From positions 9,425,630 through 9,489,629 of the forward strand of contig NC_085060.1 of NCBI RefSeq assembly GCF_963662255.1: a DNA stretch of 64,000 nt, given 5' to 3'. This stretch comes from Cinclus cinclus. Lineage: Eukaryota > Chordata > Aves > Passeriformes > Cinclidae. A program made the position numbers and the translations under genes. Below are positions 1 through 14,100 of the stretch, piece by piece. Every line of letters begins with the position of its first letter. The stretch's first letter is position 1. The notes beneath the pieces were generated by a model. It searched no databases. It was given only the letters and a program-made list of their open reading frames with translations, and was not told where the DNA came from.

Positions 1-732
1 CTCATCAATAAATGCAGGGCAACACTGCACAAAGACTAAGCTTCCAGTTAGATCGAGAAACATAGTACCTGAAAATAGTCACTAAAAGGCTCGTTGCTCT
101 TTTTTTGATGCTCTTTTCACATACTGCTTCTAACAATGTTGATACACCTAAAATTCTGCCAGTGGTTAGAGGTGCTACCATGCAAAACTATCATTTATAT
201 TTTACCATACCAATAATTTATTCTTTTATAGCACTTGCTAAAGAGCTTAAAATAAACAGGAATTGGTCTCATTTTGTAAATTGATAAAGCAAGCTATTTA
301 AACAATGTGTTCATGGGAAACTGGAATTCTGTAAAACAGCTCGGGAAATAATTTCACTGCACACACACTGGATGATCCTTTTCTTCCCTCCTGCATTTTC
401 AGGTAAACTACTTCCAGCTTCCCTTCGACCAAAATTTCACCAACAGCTTTAAAATCAGCCCAGTAGCAACGTGAGCGTTTCTTGCAGTCAGAACCCTTTT
501 AGGAATACCAGTTATGCCACCTTCTGGTATTCACAAGAACTACTCAACAAGACAAATATTTTAATACATTCCAATTTTAAATGGGAAAAAACAAAACAAA
601 ACAAACAAAAAAAATCCAGCACAAACAGAAAACTCACTTTATCAATGAAACCAATGAAAAATACTACTTCTTTTAAGCTTTGGTTGCTCTGTGCAACTAG
701 CTAGCTTGGACTAGCTTGTACCCAGCCTTGAA
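1..732. other. AT-rich non-coding sequence
   Basis: I see no splice-flanked open frame, RNA gene or recognisable repeat here apart from an A-rich run near 586-612. The short open frame around 471-704 is lysine/asparagine-rich, as expected from chance in A-rich DNA. It is probably intron or intergenic DNA of the minus-strand gene whose promoter lies near 33,100. Confidence 0.5.
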
Positions 733-734
733 GT

Positions 735-812
735 TCCTAAGCCTATACTACCCAGAGGATGGATTTGATGATCCTTAGGGATCACTTCCAACTCAGGATA
801 TTCTATGACACC
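735..812 (+). mobile_element. CR1 LINE fragment, extreme 3' end
   Basis: The segment reads as the CR1 3' terminus: a 'gatgatcctta gggatcactt ccaactcagg' type block followed by the characteristic terminal 'attctatga'. CR1 elements end in short ATTCTATGA-type repeats rather than poly(A), and nearly all genomic copies are 5'-truncated, as here. Its 3' end points right, so the element is on the plus strand. It is only about 75 bp and diverged from the other CR1 pieces in this window. Confidence 0.7.
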
Positions 813-3690
813 TAGTGACAAACACAGAACCCTTCCCAGACATTACCTGGTGTGAGACATGAGCTATTCTGCCCTTTGCCCCATCTTACCAGATGCAGCA
901 AAGAACTGGGAAAGGCAGAGAGTGAAAAGGATGAGAAAACTTGTGGAATGGCTTCTGTACAAGAATCAACTTTTAGGTTGGACTTAAAAGCACGGAAAGG
1001 AGAGAGGAAAGAAGAAATACATTGAGAGTATATAGTGTCACAAAAAGCATGGTAAATGTGGGGTCCTTGTTCACCAGCTCTCCAACACAATAAAAAGAAA
1101 GCTTCGCATGAAATTAACAGATGCTTGGTGGAAAAGCAAAACAGGGGAAACATCTTCACATAACATACTGCAGCTATCTCACAGCAGCAGCTTTTCAATA
1201 ACCATTTTTACAACACAGATTCACTGAAGCAAAGTGAGCAAAACAGTTTAAAACAGAAGTGGTTTGTACCCAGTGCTCTGTAGGTGACTTCAGCACTCAT
1301 ATACAAGGTCAGGAATTAAACTTCTCCACCTTACCTCCCACTACCAAAGCACCCTTAATATGGTAGTGGGGCACACACACAGTTATGTAAAAACAGCTAT
1401 AAATCCCCTTCCTCCTGTATTGTACCTGGATCTATGCAACTTACTCTGTACTGATAAAAACACAAGGGAAGATGAACTTAAGCTATGGCTTCAAGAAATT
1501 TTTTATCATTTCCAACCTATGCCTTCACTATAAAACTGTTTTTAAATGTCAAATTCCCACCAACAGTTTCTGAAGCAGAAAAGGATTCAGTGAAGAAAGA
1601 AGGCATAGAATTAGGCATGAAATAACATTAACAAATTAAGTGGATAACTGACTCCAAAGTGTGTCAGTTGATACCTCACAATCCCTCACAAGACAAACAG
1701 ACCTTTAGTGATTCTCTAACCTTAGAAAATCTCTGACAGATTGAAGGTATTTCTGAGCATAATTTTCCACCATAACTTTGAACTAAAAAGTTTAACTATA
1801 TGAATTTTAAACATAATTTGGAAGTTTGGTGTAGGAATCAGACAACCTCAAGACCATGCTCAGGCACTAATGCACAAACAGGACAAACAATGCAAGACAT
1901 CTGAAACACAAGGACATCCATTTGTGTGCCCACTTGCTCATCACACTTTCCCACAAACCTCTGCATATTCTTGCAGTCATGTTTACTCAGCTTTCTGCAG
2001 TATGTGTCCCATGATATAATCATTTTCTGTATCTCTAAGCAAAGCAAAACTTATATTAATCAAAGCTTTGCTTTGATGAGTTCTTCCAAGTACAGTATAT
2101 TTTACTCATTCTGGAGTTTGGCAACTTCGTTTTTCTGGAGATGCTGAATTAACAATTTTGCCCACACAAGACAGAATGATAATACACAGGAAGGTATACA
2201 CACACCACAAGAAATACAAAACATGACTTTCATCATAAGCAACACTAAGTCATGCTGCAAATATTTTATTTGCCTGAAAGATTTTACAAGAACCTCTGAA
2301 ATAACTAATATAACAGCAAAGTTGCACAATAATACTTCAGGAGAATCATGAGAGTAACTCAGACCAGGCAGAATGTGACTGCAACCATCTGAAAAAAGTC
2401 TTGCTGTATATTGCACAAAGTATTTCCAGGAAAATGCAATGTCATAATCCCACATAACCAACTGTTAAAATACTTTTTTTAAAAAAGCCATGCACTAACT
2501 TCAGTCATGTCTGACCTGCTCCTGCCTCCCCATGTATCTACAGACATTTAGAACTGGAACTGAGTAGATTTCTGTAATTTACCAAAGTATTTCTTCACTC
2601 ACTTGGAACACTGATTCTAAATTTCAAACCTTATACAGAAAGCAGTGTTGGTGTCTAGAGCTTCAAAGGCAATCTCAGAGGAACTCGGTACTTTCATGAC
2701 ACTAAAATCCTTGAGAGCTGAAGCTTTGGAGGTCTTTGAACAGCATATACTGAAAACATGAAAAGAAGGAAGGATTAATTCTGGGGGCATGTGGGAAATC
2801 TCTGCTGATACAAACACACTACTCCAAAAGCACAGGACACAGCAGTCAGATTAGGAAGGGAGGCAGGCAGGAAGGCAGGGCAGTAAACCAGATATTTATT
2901 CAGTAGGGTCGGTACCGAACTCAAAGCAAAACGCAGGTGGTAGCTTAAGATAAGATGAACATTTGCCACAAGAGTTTCTGTAAACACTGAAATGAAAACT
3001 GTTGCATGAATAATAAACCTCTGCAGGGAAACCAACAGCTACAGCAGCTATGAACCCAGGAGTTTTACATAAACACTGCTACAGAAGGCTGTTCTTTCTT
3101 TAGTGCTTCTCATCAAATTTCTGTGAACTTATGTTCTGGCTCATATCCTGAATCAAACAACAACATGCATAAACATACCTTCTTCTGTTTGAGTCTTTCA
3201 CTAAAGTAGAAATATGAGCAAATTACCAACACCTTGATGTTCAAAAAGCAGCTGCTGGGGAGAAATTTCTAAAACATTACAATTTTGCTGGATCTTGAAA
3301 TAAATGTCCATTCAGGGGATTTATTTTTTTTTTGCTAGAGAAGAAGGGATGTGCAGGTGGCACTAATCAGACTTATTTATTAAAATGAAAATACCTTTTT
3401 GAAGACTACTAAGTGTTTTTAATTCAATACATTGAATTGTATTTTACATTCAATAAGTAGTTAAGAAGTTTTTCAGAATTTTCAGTCATTTTATCAGGCA
3501 CCTGGGTGTAAAATAACTAAATATAGAATATGTAGATAAGCAGCCTACTTATAATTGTTTTTTATCAACACCCTAGAACAACTCACAAGGCACAGTTGTG
3601 ACTAAGCTTTTACTTCAGGACTCTAATCTGATAAAAGCCTACAGAATGCAAAGGGCAGAAGTAAAATTAACTAAAATTATTAAGCCTTAG
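813..3690. other. AT-rich non-coding sequence, probably intronic
   Basis: Only short chance open frames are present. A few minus-strand donor-like motifs occur (reverse complement of 'cttac', for example near 1,332 and 1,444) but none is paired with a convincing acceptor at exon distance. A small GGCA/GGAA-rich tract lies near 2,856-2,882. I see nothing else that can be supported. Confidence 0.45.
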
Positions 3691-3694
3691 CTTT

Positions 3695-4115
3695 CTGGTG
3701 TTGAGCGCACAATTCTTTTTCACAGCAAATTCCAGCGATGCGATTCAGTTCATTTACTCTTCTCCCCTCTTCCGCTCCTGAGTTCTGCATCAGTCTTCTA
3801 ACCCAGTTACTTAAGTGACTGGAGAACAAGGCCATTCCTGTTCTCCAGCATCACTGCTCGTTACTCCTGAAGAATGTGCAGCAGAGGGATGGCTGCTCCC
3901 ACCGCACATCAAGCCAGCAGCATCACATAATTACTCCTCTTCAGCCGAAGCCTTTGCCGCACCCACTGCAGAACAGCAATGGGAAGGATTTCCTGCTCCC
4001 GATGACAGACCAGCGATGTCCTGGCAAAGGCCCCGAGCAAAGCCCAACACAGACAACCACGTGCTTCGCTGTACGGGCCGAGCTCTAATTATCTGAAAAC
4101 AGCACTGAACGGTCA
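3695..4115. promoter_or_regulatory. CpG-enriched block within AT-rich DNA
   Basis: This block contains roughly 15 or more CpG dinucleotides in about 400 bases, whereas the kilobases on either side have almost none. It includes an E-box CACGTG near 4,059. Overlapping open frames run on both strands (for example plus strand 3,815-4,096), but no splice sites or recognisable protein supports coding. In a bird intron such an island-like patch may be a conserved enhancer, an internal promoter or an old insertion. The sequence alone does not separate these. Confidence 0.3.
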
Positions 4116-6729
4116 CACTGGAGCTCTAATGACCAGCAGACAGAACAAGAGAGGAGAAAACCTAGCTCTGAGAGCAAAGAGGAACCCAAACAAAGGCAAA
4201 GATGCTGCTCCAGCCGGGAGGGAGCAGCTTCACAAAGTCTGCAAACTCCTCTGCTTCAGCTCTCATGTTCAGCTTCAGCCCCACGTTGCTCTGACTCACT
4301 CAAGTCACATCAATTTCAGCACCAGCAACCGTGGCTTTGCTCCTCGTCCAGCTGGGCTTCCGAGGGACTTGCCGATTTGTTGATACGTGACCTCTGTGCT
4401 CTTTGGGACAACAGAAGCAAAATGAGACCATCTGAAGATTTAATACATTCACTTCAAATTAAGTTTCCTCCTGGATCTTTAAGGTTGATCCACCTCCACT
4501 ACTCGGCTGTCAGCTTGGATTCAACCGCCCTGTAACAGGTGAGCTGGAGCAGAAGAATGAAAGTAGAATTCAGGAATTTGGGACAGGGTAGTTGCATGCT
4601 GAAAACGTTTGGAATGCAACACGATGGAGCTGGATGTGATAACCCAGCTTGGGAAAATGGAAGGAGATTAGCAAGATGCTCAAGTTTCAGCAATACCATA
4701 GGAAGGTCAGGCATAAATATACACACAGTATTGTGACATGGCAGAACAGCAGCAGTTATAGCTGAAGGTTTTCCATGACGGACGTGGACATTTAAACAAT
4801 GCACTGTTATCTTGTTAAATGTGCTATTATCCACAGGAATCATACTGATGTCTGGATTTTAGTGTGTGTTTATTTATGGGATTGGAAATCATCAGGCTGT
4901 AGAACATGCTGTTTGAAAAACTGAGCTGTTTCCCTGAACAGCCTTCACTGGTCCTGCAGGATACCTGTATAATACCTCTGAAGATCACATGAAAACTTAA
5001 TAGTTGCTTCAACTTTCATTCTCCAGGATGGGACATTAATGCAAATATAACCCAACACTCCTCATTACTACAAAATGTCCTTAACAAGGTTAGTAAGCTT
5101 AAAGTGCAGCTCATTAAAACAGATCAGTTTCAGATGCAAAACTGATCTCCCCATGCAACGAACATAAGCAAGACAGTTTTTCCAGTACAGTCTCCACCAC
5201 TGTGCGATTATTTTCCAAGATATGACTGACTCTGCATCCAAGGGAATGGCAACCTGAGTCAGAGATATCCCAGATGTCCAATGGCAATGGAATAATGGGA
5301 AATGTATTACCAAGCTGCACACAGGAACATACACAGGCAGAACACCCCTAGCATAAAAGAAAAGTGCAATGTACAAGTAGGAGGGTTTTGACTGGTTGAG
5401 TTTTATAGTGCAAGGGGGTTTTTCTGTTCAGGTGTGGGAAGCTTTTAAAATATACACATCCTGCAGTTGTTTTGGGGTGGAGTGTGGTTTCCTTTCATTT
5501 GTTTTGAATGTAGGAAGCACCAAACTATTTGGTAACCATGAAGAAAGGGACACTTCTCTTTTCAATATTAGGTCACTTCTTCTGTTAACAGCAAAATTAA
5601 ATAAAAAGAGATCAGACACACTCAAAAGTTCTATTTTTTTCCCCCTATCCCTTTATTCTTCCATTTTGACTAAATGGAGGGGCATTGATTAAAGCAAAAC
5701 TTAAGCACCAAAAGAATTTTCTGGGAGTAAGTAATTTAGACAGCATTGTAGCTTTTCAAGATCACAACTTTTGTTTCAAAAGTGTTCATTTAGACTGATT
5801 AAACTGGATATTAAAATTATTCATTTGTGAAACAACAGGGGTAATTTTTGAATGTTTTGCACATTAACAACTTAAGAACTATGCCAGTCTGTACCCAGAA
5901 CTGATACACACAGTTTAAATAAAAGATCACAATCAATGAATTACATGTACATAAAGAAATACCACACTCTCTCTCAAAGGGACAATGCTGTACATGCTAT
6001 GTGAGTAGATTATTTTAGATTTAGGACTTTAAAGCACTTTACCATAAGCATAAAGTTCCTTTGGTTAAAGCTTGATGCATTCAAATAAACAGCAAACAGA
6101 GGAGGGAAACAATTACTCATAACCCTACAACCACCAGTCATCAGGAGAACTATAACCAGCAGACACCCTCCCAAGTGACAGAAGACAGAGAGGAAACAAA
6201 AGAGAAGAGGACAATCAGAATGAGATTACAGTATACAGCTAACAGGTGTCACCAGATGGAGAACTTTCCAAAGTCAGAGCTTCCCAGAAAAAAACTGCTT
6301 ACAGTATGTTGAACATTCTCAAGCCAGTCAGACCTTCCAAGCAGCCAGGGCAGTTTGCAAGCTCATCTATCCCACTAAAAGCAGGAGGTGACCTCCTTCG
6401 AATGAAATATGAACTACTTTAGATCCACACCACTCTGCCTCCCACATGAAGTTCAAGTTGCAAAGTTGTTCATGTGCAAAAGGCACTGGCTTACAAACCA
6501 CCCACTAAAGCTGCACTTGGACAGACAGCAGGACCTCCAGCCATGTCTAGAGTAAAGTGAACTGCATTTAACCCACAAACATACCCAAACCAAAACCCAG
6601 CTTTTAAATATGCAAGAGAATGTTTCTGCTTTGAAACACTGCTCTTTCTTCATGGAAAAAAAATAACAGGAGTACACCTGTGTCATGTTTCAATATATTA
6701 ATTAAGCTTGCATATTAATTTCTACTCAC
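4116..6729. other. Non-coding sequence, no feature recognised
   Basis: The sequence is AT-rich with chance open frames only. The frames around 5,068-5,376 and 5,396-5,692 lack splice context and resemble no protein family I know. Confidence 0.45.
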
Positions 6730-6800
6730 AGAAGAAAAACTTTTGCTTTTTTTATCAAATATTTCATCACAAAGAAAACATTACTTTTACCTAGCCAACC
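6730..6800 (-). CDS. Weak exon-like block
   Basis: On the minus strand a T-rich acceptor ending 'tttttccag' is followed by 71 bases and a good donor 'gtgagt'. One frame is open and starts GWLGKSNVFFVMKYL. The block is A/T-rich and its peptide is lysine/phenylalanine-rich, which is what chance gives here, so it may be a pseudo-exon. It resembles no family I recognise. Confidence 0.1.
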
Positions 6801-7949
6801 CTGGAAAAAATTACAGATATTTTCTTTTCATTCAAGTCAACACTAAAGCAGTGAGTATTCGCTCTACTAATCCTTAGGCTATTTTAGTGGTTGGTTGAAA
6901 ACAAAGGTTATTTGGAGAGCTAAAAGCTTTTACTGGAGAAAAACATTTTACTGAAGAGGTTAATTCTCCCACTGAGATTAAGAAACCTTTTCTCCCTTTA
7001 CAAGCATAAATACTGTCATATCCACCATACTGAGACCAGATGTAACAAAAACAAGTGTCCAATAAATAAGGCGAGAATTTTGTCGTCTCCTTAAAAATAA
7101 TCCACTGAATTTTTTCTAGCTCTTTATCTTCCAATTTTGATTCTTACATCAATATATTTTAAAAGGCTTCACATGGCAATGCCAACATTCACATTTTGAA
7201 TGGCAATGGACTTCTAAAATATTCAAGTGCACATGCCTGGGAACAAAGGACAAAATCATGAACCTAGTGAGGACTGGAAGTACTTGTAACAACACTGCTA
7301 TGAACACAGAGATGACTACTAAATAAAATTAAATACAAAATAATAACCTGAAGGAAACAGGACTGAGTAGGTACTGGTTAGGATTACTACACACTGGAAG
7401 CTTTCAGAGATGGAGAGAACACACACAAGAACTCTGCTCTAAAATAAGTTTTTATAACTTTTTTCTCTGGAGTCTCACAGAATTATTCATTAATGAGACA
7501 TTTTTCACACTAAGCAGAAATGTTACTGACCAAAATACTGCTAAGAGGTTGTGTGCACTGAGAGTCCAAGTCTGAAAAGTGAAACTTGAGACTGAATATG
7601 CTCAAGTCACCATAAATGCATCCAGCAGACAAAAAGGCACTTGTGTCCCTGTTTTGGGGGGGAAGGGCAGAAAATCCATTACTTCTAATCCAAGATCAAA
7701 CATGTAAGGAAAAATCCCACCAGAAGCAGTGAGCAGCATACCAACAAGTTTGGTCATTCTTCAAGACTGATTTTGCTACTGCCAAAACATAACGTCAGTA
7801 ATTTAATGTGTTGTCCTATGTATTATCTGTTTAGACAGAGACAAAAGTACACAAAATCAGTTATTCAGTCAAATACAGAAACTATTAAGATTTCTTCAGT
7901 CTAAACTTGCTTAAAGAAGGTTGCTTAATGTCAATACATGCCTTGGAAC
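6801..7949. other. Non-coding sequence, no feature recognised
   Basis: Nothing beyond short chance open frames is visible. There is a single G-run (gggggg) near 7,655. Confidence 0.45.
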
Positions 7950-8129
7950 AGAAATAATTGAGCATTTATTCTTAAGATGAATGCTCAAAACAGTTATATT
8001 AATCTGGTTAAATGAAAGGTTTAAAATGCCATTAGTAATCCAAAGGAAAAAAGTGGAAGTCTTAAATGGCATTAACAGAAAATCCTAGTCATGAATGATG
8101 CCTCTTGCTGCAGTAATATTTTCAATCAC
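7950..8129 (-). CDS. Possible short terminal exon with polyadenylation signal
   Basis: On the minus strand a strong acceptor ('ttattttcctttatag') at 8,130-8,131 opens one frame only, reading VIENITAARGIIHD and then a TAG at 8,085-8,087. An AATAAA hexamer follows about 115 bases later (minus strand, plus coordinates 7,965-7,970). This is the arrangement of a last exon, or of an alternative 3' end for the minus-strand gene. The coding part is only 14 residues, I recognise no protein, and AATAAA is common in AT-rich introns, so chance is quite possible. Confidence 0.15.
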
Positions 8130-8131
8130 CT

Positions 8132-11100
8132 ATAAAGGAAAATAAATCCTACCAACATACTGAAACACCCACAGGCAGGCTGTTACATTTCATACAGTGG
8201 TGAAGAAAGGCACGTGATGGATCCTTGTCGCTTTCTCAGGCAAACACTAAATCAAAACTATCATTCCTGACAGAGTGTCAGCGTGCAAAGTCCCTTTACA
8301 AAGTAGTCAGAAACTTGTGCCAGCAGCACATTTCATCACAAACTTAAGACCCCTAATCTTATCTTTTCCATTTAAGTATAATGTCCCTATTCAACTGCAA
8401 AATGCATGAAAACTAATAGATATTTATATTTGAGCACGCAGCTCAAAATTTTTCTACAGAAACATACTGCACTACCAAAATAATTATTTTTTGTTGTTTC
8501 TTTGAAAGAATGAACCCAGTCACTACAATGTAAATTAACCAGATCAGCCAAATTACCATTATGAGTGTGGAAATTACAGCACAAGATAATATAAACAATG
8601 CTATAACTTCTATGTTCATGATATAAAGGAACAATTATGTTTTAAGCGAGGACATAATTTCAAGAAAAGACACTGAAATAAGGTTGCTGGATTTTCTGTT
8701 GGGTTAAGGTGATCAACTCTGCATTAAATAACTGCTGAAGACCTATGCAGTCCATCTCCTGTTTACTATTATTAATTAAGTCTTGTGGTTTCAAAAAAAA
8801 TCTACATCACAGAAAGCCACAAAATGGATGAGACATTATAAAATACAGAATCACATCTAATCACAAGTTTCCAATATCTAAATGTACCTGTAAAAAAGAT
8901 AGGATTGTTCCATCACAAGGATACTCTTCTAATTTTTTAATCAAAAATCTCTCTTGAAAACATCTTAAGAACCAAATTACTTTCCAATGAAAATCAATAT
9001 TAAGTCATTTTTGTCACCACAAAGCATTCCAGACAATGAAAATATTCTGTATTATAAAAAAGGGGGAAAACAACTACCAAACTTTACTAGTTTTTCTCTT
9101 TGCCAACAAAGCATGAAGAAAAAAAAAAAGCTGAACTAAGTTTTCAAACATTTTAATATTATTTAGCTTTGGGTGAAAGTGACAGCATTTATGTCAAAAT
9201 AATCTTCTCATTTCTTCTCTTCTACCCACATGCTACCTCGAGTTCTGGACAGATCTTTATTTATGCCTTTTATCTTGCCTGCAGTAGTACATCACTAGGG
9301 ATGTGCAGTTTTGCCTGACTGGTAATTTGTTTGTTGGGAGCACTAAAGAAAGAGTGTTTTGTTTGCAGGATCCTGTCCCTTGGCACAAAAGTGAAGACAT
9401 AGGAAACATGAAGGGTGCTGTTTCTCTAAAAAACTCATACATTCAAACCAGCAAGGGCCTTAAATAAATGCAGTTACATTGCTAAATTATTTTTATCAAT
9501 TTATGTCATGAGTTAGGATAAACTGGGAAAAAGCCATCTTCTAGAAGTGTATGCTGCAGGTATAGAGAGTTACTGGCAAATAGACAACTGTTTTCCCAAA
9601 ACTCTCCCTACAGCATCTTCAAGATACAGCCTTTTCTGCCTTGTTATCTAGCCAGGTAAAATCCACCTTTCAAAAAATTAAATTGTTCTGGCTTCCAACA
9701 AGCCCCACATTTCCTAATCTTTGAAACTACTTAATTGCCTTCCTGCCTTGTCTCTTCAGCCACACTAATTTGCTACAGCACATCCATCCAATACTCCTGC
9801 TTCTCTCACCACATCCAGCATGAAAAGCTGCTTTCTGATGCCCTTCAGGGCTCAGATTTTCTGGTTTTGCAACATTTTTCCCCCTCAATTAGATCAATCT
9901 TTGGCAAAGCATCCAACAAACACTTCTGTGTTCTCTTCCAGGGGACCCCTAATGCACAAAGGCACCAGAAAAGAAGCAGCAACAATAATTTCTCCTTCAA
10001 AACAACACCAAGATGTCAATGGCACATGGCACTCAGCAGTCAAAGTGATGATAGATGGCAACTATAACTTCTTAGGCACTCAAGTTGATTTTCCACAGAT
10101 CCCCAGACAATCCACAAGCTCTTACAGCAAGAATTGGGAGTTCCAGGCTGGCACAGCACAAGCACGTAGCAATTGTTAAGGTAACACTTTGCATCTTGCA
10201 ATCCCATTACAAAAACTTGGCTCTCTCTCATCACAAGCCACCAAATCTAACTGTGACCAGGGGTGCAAGCTAACTGCAGAGCACTCTGCTAGCACAGTAA
10301 CAGCAGAGACTCACACCTTTCCATTAGAGGCTATTCTGGTCCAGCTGCAAACACACACAAGCAACATCTGTTGAGTCAGGGTTGCTTAGGAGCAAGGATT
10401 GAAGAGGGCATCAGACAACATTTTAAAAAACATTTCCCATGGATTTTTCTCTTTAACTGAAAATACTACAATACTGTTCCTTATTACAAAGGGGGGAAAA
10501 AATGAAAATCAACAACTAAACTTCTCAGTATGGCTCCTTGAAGCGAAAGCAATTTTTAATAAGTTGTGCAAAACTGTCCAAAGACTAAATTTTAAGGAAG
10601 TGTGTTAATAAAAAAACCCAACGGGCTTCATACTGCACTGAAGAGTTCATCAAAATTCAGCTGTAGGCAAAATAAGTATGTGTTGGATCAGTTCAGATTT
10701 CCTTATATGCCATTTGGAAGCAGTGAATTTCAGGGAAGCCACATACACTAAAAATTAAGTGAGATTAATGGAACAGGATTCACTACAATGAACTCCATAA
10801 TAAAAAAAACATTTAAAATCAGTGCAAGTAATTCTTGTTTTACATAAACCATTCTACTGCAAAATTAGCTTGTATAGCACACAGAGCACTGCTAAAGCAG
10901 CATAAACACCTGGTTTGTGAAAAATACATCCTGGCAAGCAAGAGGCAACCCAGCAAAGGACACATTACCAATGTGCAGAGAGTAAAGCTCCAAAGGATCT
11001 ACTGCTTTGTCCCCACCTCCCTAAAACACTTCCCAAAACAACTCAGAAGGACTCCTATACCAAATCAGAATAAAGCTGCTTCACTGCATAGCCACTGCAA

Positions 11101-14100
11101 CCTTAATGAGACAATGTACAGCAGCAAAATAAGCCTCTTGTACTGTTACTTGGAGAAAGGAAAACCCTTCTACAGTCTTAATGAAATCTAACCTATAATC
11201 TCAAAACCATTCAGCAATTTCAACCTCTGCATAACATTTGCAGGAGCACTACTGTGGTTCTGTGTTCCCAAGCTAAACAGGACTATTTCACTGCCTAAGT
11301 GCACTGGCATCTTGGCTCTCAAGTCAATCCCTGTCTTGGCAGTTAGGGGCCAATTCCTAAACTGAGCTCCAAGAGGGACAAGTCTGACAATACCAGAGTC
11401 ATTGTAAAATTCCAAAGCAAACAGGTTGCATTTTACATAAACATTTATGTAACTTAAGTTTAAAAGCAGATCTGTCTGTTAATGCATTAGGGAAGATGTA
11501 GGACAATACACAGCTGGAACACACACGAAATTTTAATTCACTAAGTCATGTCTGCCAAAAGTCATCTGAGGCCCCTCCTCTCTTTGTACATTACTTCTAA
11601 AGTTTATGTGTTCCAAATGAGCTTTTCTGTCTGTATTAATGGCCTAGAAGATGACACTGTATCCGTCCTGTGCCTTGTGTCTAAGTGATCAGCTCAGCCT
11701 GCTGCAGCCTCAGACAGAGCAGGGGCAGAAGCTCTTCCCACCAACAGCTCACCTCAAATGGGGCAGGCAGCTCAAATTCCCCCATTTCTACAAGCAGCAG
11801 ATCACCTCAGATCATGGCTCTGTGCAAGGACAGCCTTAAACCACTGCACAGAACATTAAATATCAGAAAACAGAATTTTTACAGTGCTGAGGTATGTGTA
11901 TTAAAATATTGTTTTAAATATTCTTCTGAATTTTAAATTAGATGATCAACCTGGATTTGCATAAAGAACCAAATTTAAACTCATACCTAGGGTGAAATTA
12001 ATCAAATGTTTATTAGCTGGCCCAATGGCATTTAATCAATTTAATTTAGAAGTGCTCTTAAAATTTTTGCAAACTTAGAGATTTCCCATCTCTTCAGTAT
12101 TCTGTAAAGGACTTGCATTTCATCTGCATTTTCCAACCCTCATAAAGCCTTTCCCTGATATAAGTCACCTGTGGCTACAACTTCAGCATATTAAAGCTCA
12201 TTCATCATCACCTACACTTAATAAATCCACAGTGATGAAATAAACTCTGCTGACAAAAGGTTGATTAGATAAGTATCGCATGTAAGAAAAAACTGTACAT
12301 AAGAAATTCAGCAAAGTGAAAGAAAAACCTGTATTGTCTCCACAAACACAACAGGACCATGACATTTGGATCATACCTTTTCCTCACTACCAAGTGGAAA
12401 AAATCCTGGTATGACACCAGCTGCTGACTATCAATAATTTTAAGTGCATAAAGCTTTATGTGGTTACAGAGAGGAAAGTCCAACAGAACATATTAATTAG
12501 TCCATTCATGAGGAAACTAAATAGCTTAGATACAGAATGTCCCTTCAGTGTCTAACTTGTCACATACACCCCTGATCTACTGTCTACCAAGGGCACAGCT
12601 CAAGTACTTTTTACTATTGTACAAATTAGACTCACCCAGAAATGGGCAGATGTCAAGTAGAACAAGGCACCCTCATTCAGCCTGTCCAGAACAAACATCA
12701 GCACCAGGAATGTTGTGTATGTCTGTGTTTTGGTTGAAATTCATATTATATATTATGCCCTACACTTAAGAATTAATATTTCTGAAGTTCATTAATTTAG
12801 GAGTCAATACTACATTAAAATGAAAAAGCTTTTATTGGACATTTGTTCTTCATTAGCAAAGCTGCTTTTTAACTTAATGGACTAAGTTGTAGTGTATATT
12901 TCAAGCCCTTTAAAACCTTTTAGCATTCAAAAGGTGAAATGTTTTTCCATTTGTCACCAGAAATTCTACACATCAACTACACAATAATAATCACAAAAAG
13001 AACAATGGCAACAGGCAAAAAGCAATTTCCTTTATACAGCCCACAAACTTGATAAACACTTCTCAAGACATTACAGCATAAAGATTAAAGCCAAGGTTTT
13101 GATCATGCAGAACTGGAAAAGGAAACAGTTCCTTCACCTCCATCCTGCACCAGAAACTAAATTCAATTCTCAACTTATCCCATTCTATTTCACACGTATT
13201 TACCCTTGCAATAATGCCATAAGACCTAACAGAACTGTCCACAAAGATATTACCTGTTATTTCAGCTACTAATGCTGACACAGAGGAGTATTAATGTAGG
13301 CAAATTCCAAAACACTCTTCATGGTGGATGTCACTGGCTGTGAGCCTTATCCACTCAAGTATCAGAGCACAACCTCACCCAGCCCAGTGCTGAAGCCCTT
13401 GAGAAGTTGACTGCTGTGCAACTGAAAGGTTCCCTAGCAGCAACCATCTGTCCAAATTAAATGCTAGTCCCACAAAATAACTGCTGCCTATTTTAGAGGA
13501 GGTCTTTTCTGAAAATGACCTCACTAAAATACAGTCAACATCTGTAAATAAGCTCCAAGAAAAATGCATGTGTTATCAATAACTGTAGCATCACCATAAG
13601 AACACTTCAAGATATATAGACTGATAATTGGAACATTTATATTTAAACCTCTTTTTAAATAATTTTTAAAAATCAATCAAGTTCCAATTTTATTAAGCAG
13701 ATTATATTAAAGAGATTTTTAAAATAATGAAATAATGAAGAATATTGCATATTATCATTGCTACTCAACCAACTGCAGCTAAGAATTCATAGACTTTTTC
13801 GACAAGAGATCTCAACATAACAGGGCAAATCAGCTGGATCAGGACCAGGATTTCTCCTGCTGCTTCATAAAGAATCCAGCATCTGGCCAGGAGATTGTAA
13901 TACAGAAATCCTCACACAGCCTTCCTGAACCAGCAAGCAGAGCCTGGAAGAAGCCAAGGGAAAGATGACTACAAGCCAACATTAAGCTGATTTTCTTTTG
14001 AGTGAAAGCAAGATAGGCTTTCAAATCAGGCACTATTTGCAGATGCCAAACCAGAATGAGGACATTAAGCAATAGTGACTTCTTTTAATTTAGTTACTAA

